Positions 5,838 to 6,733 of a stretch of DNA of 6,733 nt are shown here, piece after piece. Position numbers and translations under genes: made by a program. How positions within the stretch are numbered: the stretch's first letter is position 1; each line of letters opens with the position of its first letter. The notes beneath the pieces are model-generated. The model made no database searches. It was given only the letters and a program-made list of their open reading frames with translations, and was not told where the DNA came from. The DNA comes from Acidobacteriota bacterium (GTDB lineage Bacteria; Acidobacteriota; UBA890): assembly GCA_002722645.1 (NCBI GenBank), contig PBML01000024.1:53199-59931 (forward strand), written 5' to 3'.

Positions 5838-6733
5838 ATGAAGCGAACCCCAATCACACATCGGATTGCTGGCTGCATTGGCATCGGTGCCCTGGTACTC
5901 GCGGCACTGTTGATCGTTCAGAATCAGCCGGCCGTGGCGCAGCAGAGCGGCACTAACGGCCATGACGGGGTGACGTATGCCAAGGACGTCGCGCCGATCT
6001 TTCAGGAAAAATGTCAAGTCTGTCATCAGCCCGACTCGATCGCCCCGTTCTCGTTGCTCACTTATGAGAGCGCCCGAATGTACGCGCCGATGATCAAGGA
6101 CAAGGTCGCCAACCGCATCATGCCGCCGTGGCACATCAACCGCACAGTCGGCATCCAGGAATTTAAGAACGATCGAGGGCTGACGAACGAGCAGATCGGG
6201 ACCATCGTCGATTGGGTTGATGCTGGGGCACCGTTGGGTGATCCAGCTGACATGCCTCCGCCCCGCGAGTTCCCCGACACCAACGGATGGCGGCTCGCCG
6301 ACCAGTTCGGTGAACCGGACCTGATCGTACCGTCGGAGCCTTACACGCTCGCCGCCGCAACCCAAGACAAGTGGTTCCGGCCGACGGTCGAGACCGGCCT
6401 TACCGAAAAACGTTGGGTCAAGGCCATCGAAATTCGTCCGGTGGGCCCCGACACACGCTCCATCGTCCACCACACTCTCGCCTACCTGCTGCAACAGGAA
6501 GAACGAGACGAGCAGAGCGCCGGCGCGGTGCAGACGAGTAGCCGCAGCGCCATGGGCGGGCCAGGGTTGTTCATGGAGTGGGCAGTTGGCAAGGCGGGCG
6601 AGATTTTCCCCGACGGAGCTGGCAAGCTGATGCTACCGGACTCGAGGATCCGCTGGGAAGTGCATATGCACGCCAACGGAACAGAGGTGGAGGACAGCTA
6701 CGTTGAGCTCGGAGTCTGGTTCCACCCTAAGGA
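5838..6733 (+). CDS. c-type cytochrome fused to a copper type II (PHM/DBM-like) monooxygenase domain, 3' end missing
   Basis: The frame is open from the ATG at 5838 to the right edge (298 codons seen). AAAGGA (5825-5830) is a good SD seven bases upstream. Residues 1-35 are a signal peptide (cleavage near AVA-QQ). A small cytochrome c domain follows: YAKDVAPIFQEKCQVCH with haem-binding Cys59, Cys62 and axial His63, and Met95 in RIMPPWH as likely second axial ligand. From about 180 comes a region like the N-terminal domain of ascorbate-dependent copper monooxygenases: SIVHHTLAYL with His211-His212, and WEVHMHANGTEVEDS with His276 and His278. The 64-residue gap from His212 to His276 matches, as I recall it, the His108-His172 gap of the CuH site in peptidylglycine monooxygenase. 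The CuM half (HxH plus Met) would lie beyond the edge. Known homologues hydroxylate C-H bonds; here the haem may deliver electrons in place of ascorbate. Likely co-transcribed with the beta-sandwich gene. Confidence 0.88.
   Translation, partial: MKRTPITHRIAGCIGIGALVLAALLIVQNQPAVAQQSGTNGHDGVTYAKDVAPIFQEKCQVCHQPDSIAPFSLLTYESARMYAPMIKDKVANRIMPPWHINRTVGIQEFKNDRGLTNEQIGTIVDWVDAGAPLGDPADMPPPREFPDTNGWRLADQFGEPDLIVPSEPYTLAAATQDKWFRPTVETGLTEKRWVKAIEIRPVGPDTRSIVHHTLAYLLQQEERDEQSAGAVQTSSRSAMGGPGLFMEWAVGKAGEIFPDGAGKLMLPDSRIRWEVHMHANGTEVEDSYVELGVWFHPK

Noticed and set aside
5715..6494. Long open frame of 259 codons on the minus strand
   Set aside because: It lies opposite the cytochrome/monooxygenase gene, has no recognisable domain or signal, and fits an antisense shadow of GC-rich codons.

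Overview
This window comes from a bacterial chromosome or metagenomic contig of moderately high GC. It carries six protein genes and no RNA genes, mobile elements or CRISPR. Every one of the six starts with a Sec signal peptide or lipoprotein signal, so the whole stretch encodes envelope, periplasmic or secreted proteins. A Gram-negative, aerobic, heterotrophic organism fits best. The Gly/Arg-rich insert in the S9 peptidase, the exported creatininase-like protein and the haem/copper monooxygenase-type protein resemble Acidobacteriota (Vicinamibacteria-like) genomes. That placement rests on family resemblance only and is not proven by anything in the window.

Layout. (1) Bases 2814 down to 1, minus strand: a two-gene unit in which an exported creatininase-family protein (2814-1906) is followed after 49 bp by an S9-family serine peptidase (1856-1). 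The peptidase runs off the left edge before its catalytic serine. (2) Bases 2815-2966: a 152-bp divergent intergenic region with a duplicated SD-like element on the minus side and an 11-bp direct repeat overlapping an inverted repeat on the plus side. (3) Bases 2967-3956, plus strand: a metallo-beta-lactamase-fold lipoprotein. (4) Bases 4766-3960, minus strand: an exported HpcH/HpaI aldolase-like protein, convergent with the lipoprotein gene across only 3 bp, with a hairpin at the junction. (5) Bases 4767-4950: an AT-rich divergent promoter region. (6) Bases 4951-6733, plus strand: a two-gene unit of a secreted beta-sandwich protein of unknown function and, 17 bp later, a c-type cytochrome fused to a PHM/DBM-like copper type II monooxygenase domain, cut by the right edge.

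How they may work together. No pathway can be reconstructed. The creatininase-like protein and the S9 peptidase probably form an operon for hydrolysis of amides or peptides outside the cytoplasm. The beta-sandwich protein and the haem/copper protein probably form a second operon for an extracytoplasmic oxidation. The most striking point is that three of the metalloenzyme-like proteins (creatininase, MBL, aldolase) each appear to have lost or changed one or more canonical catalytic or metal-binding residues while keeping the rest of the family signature.
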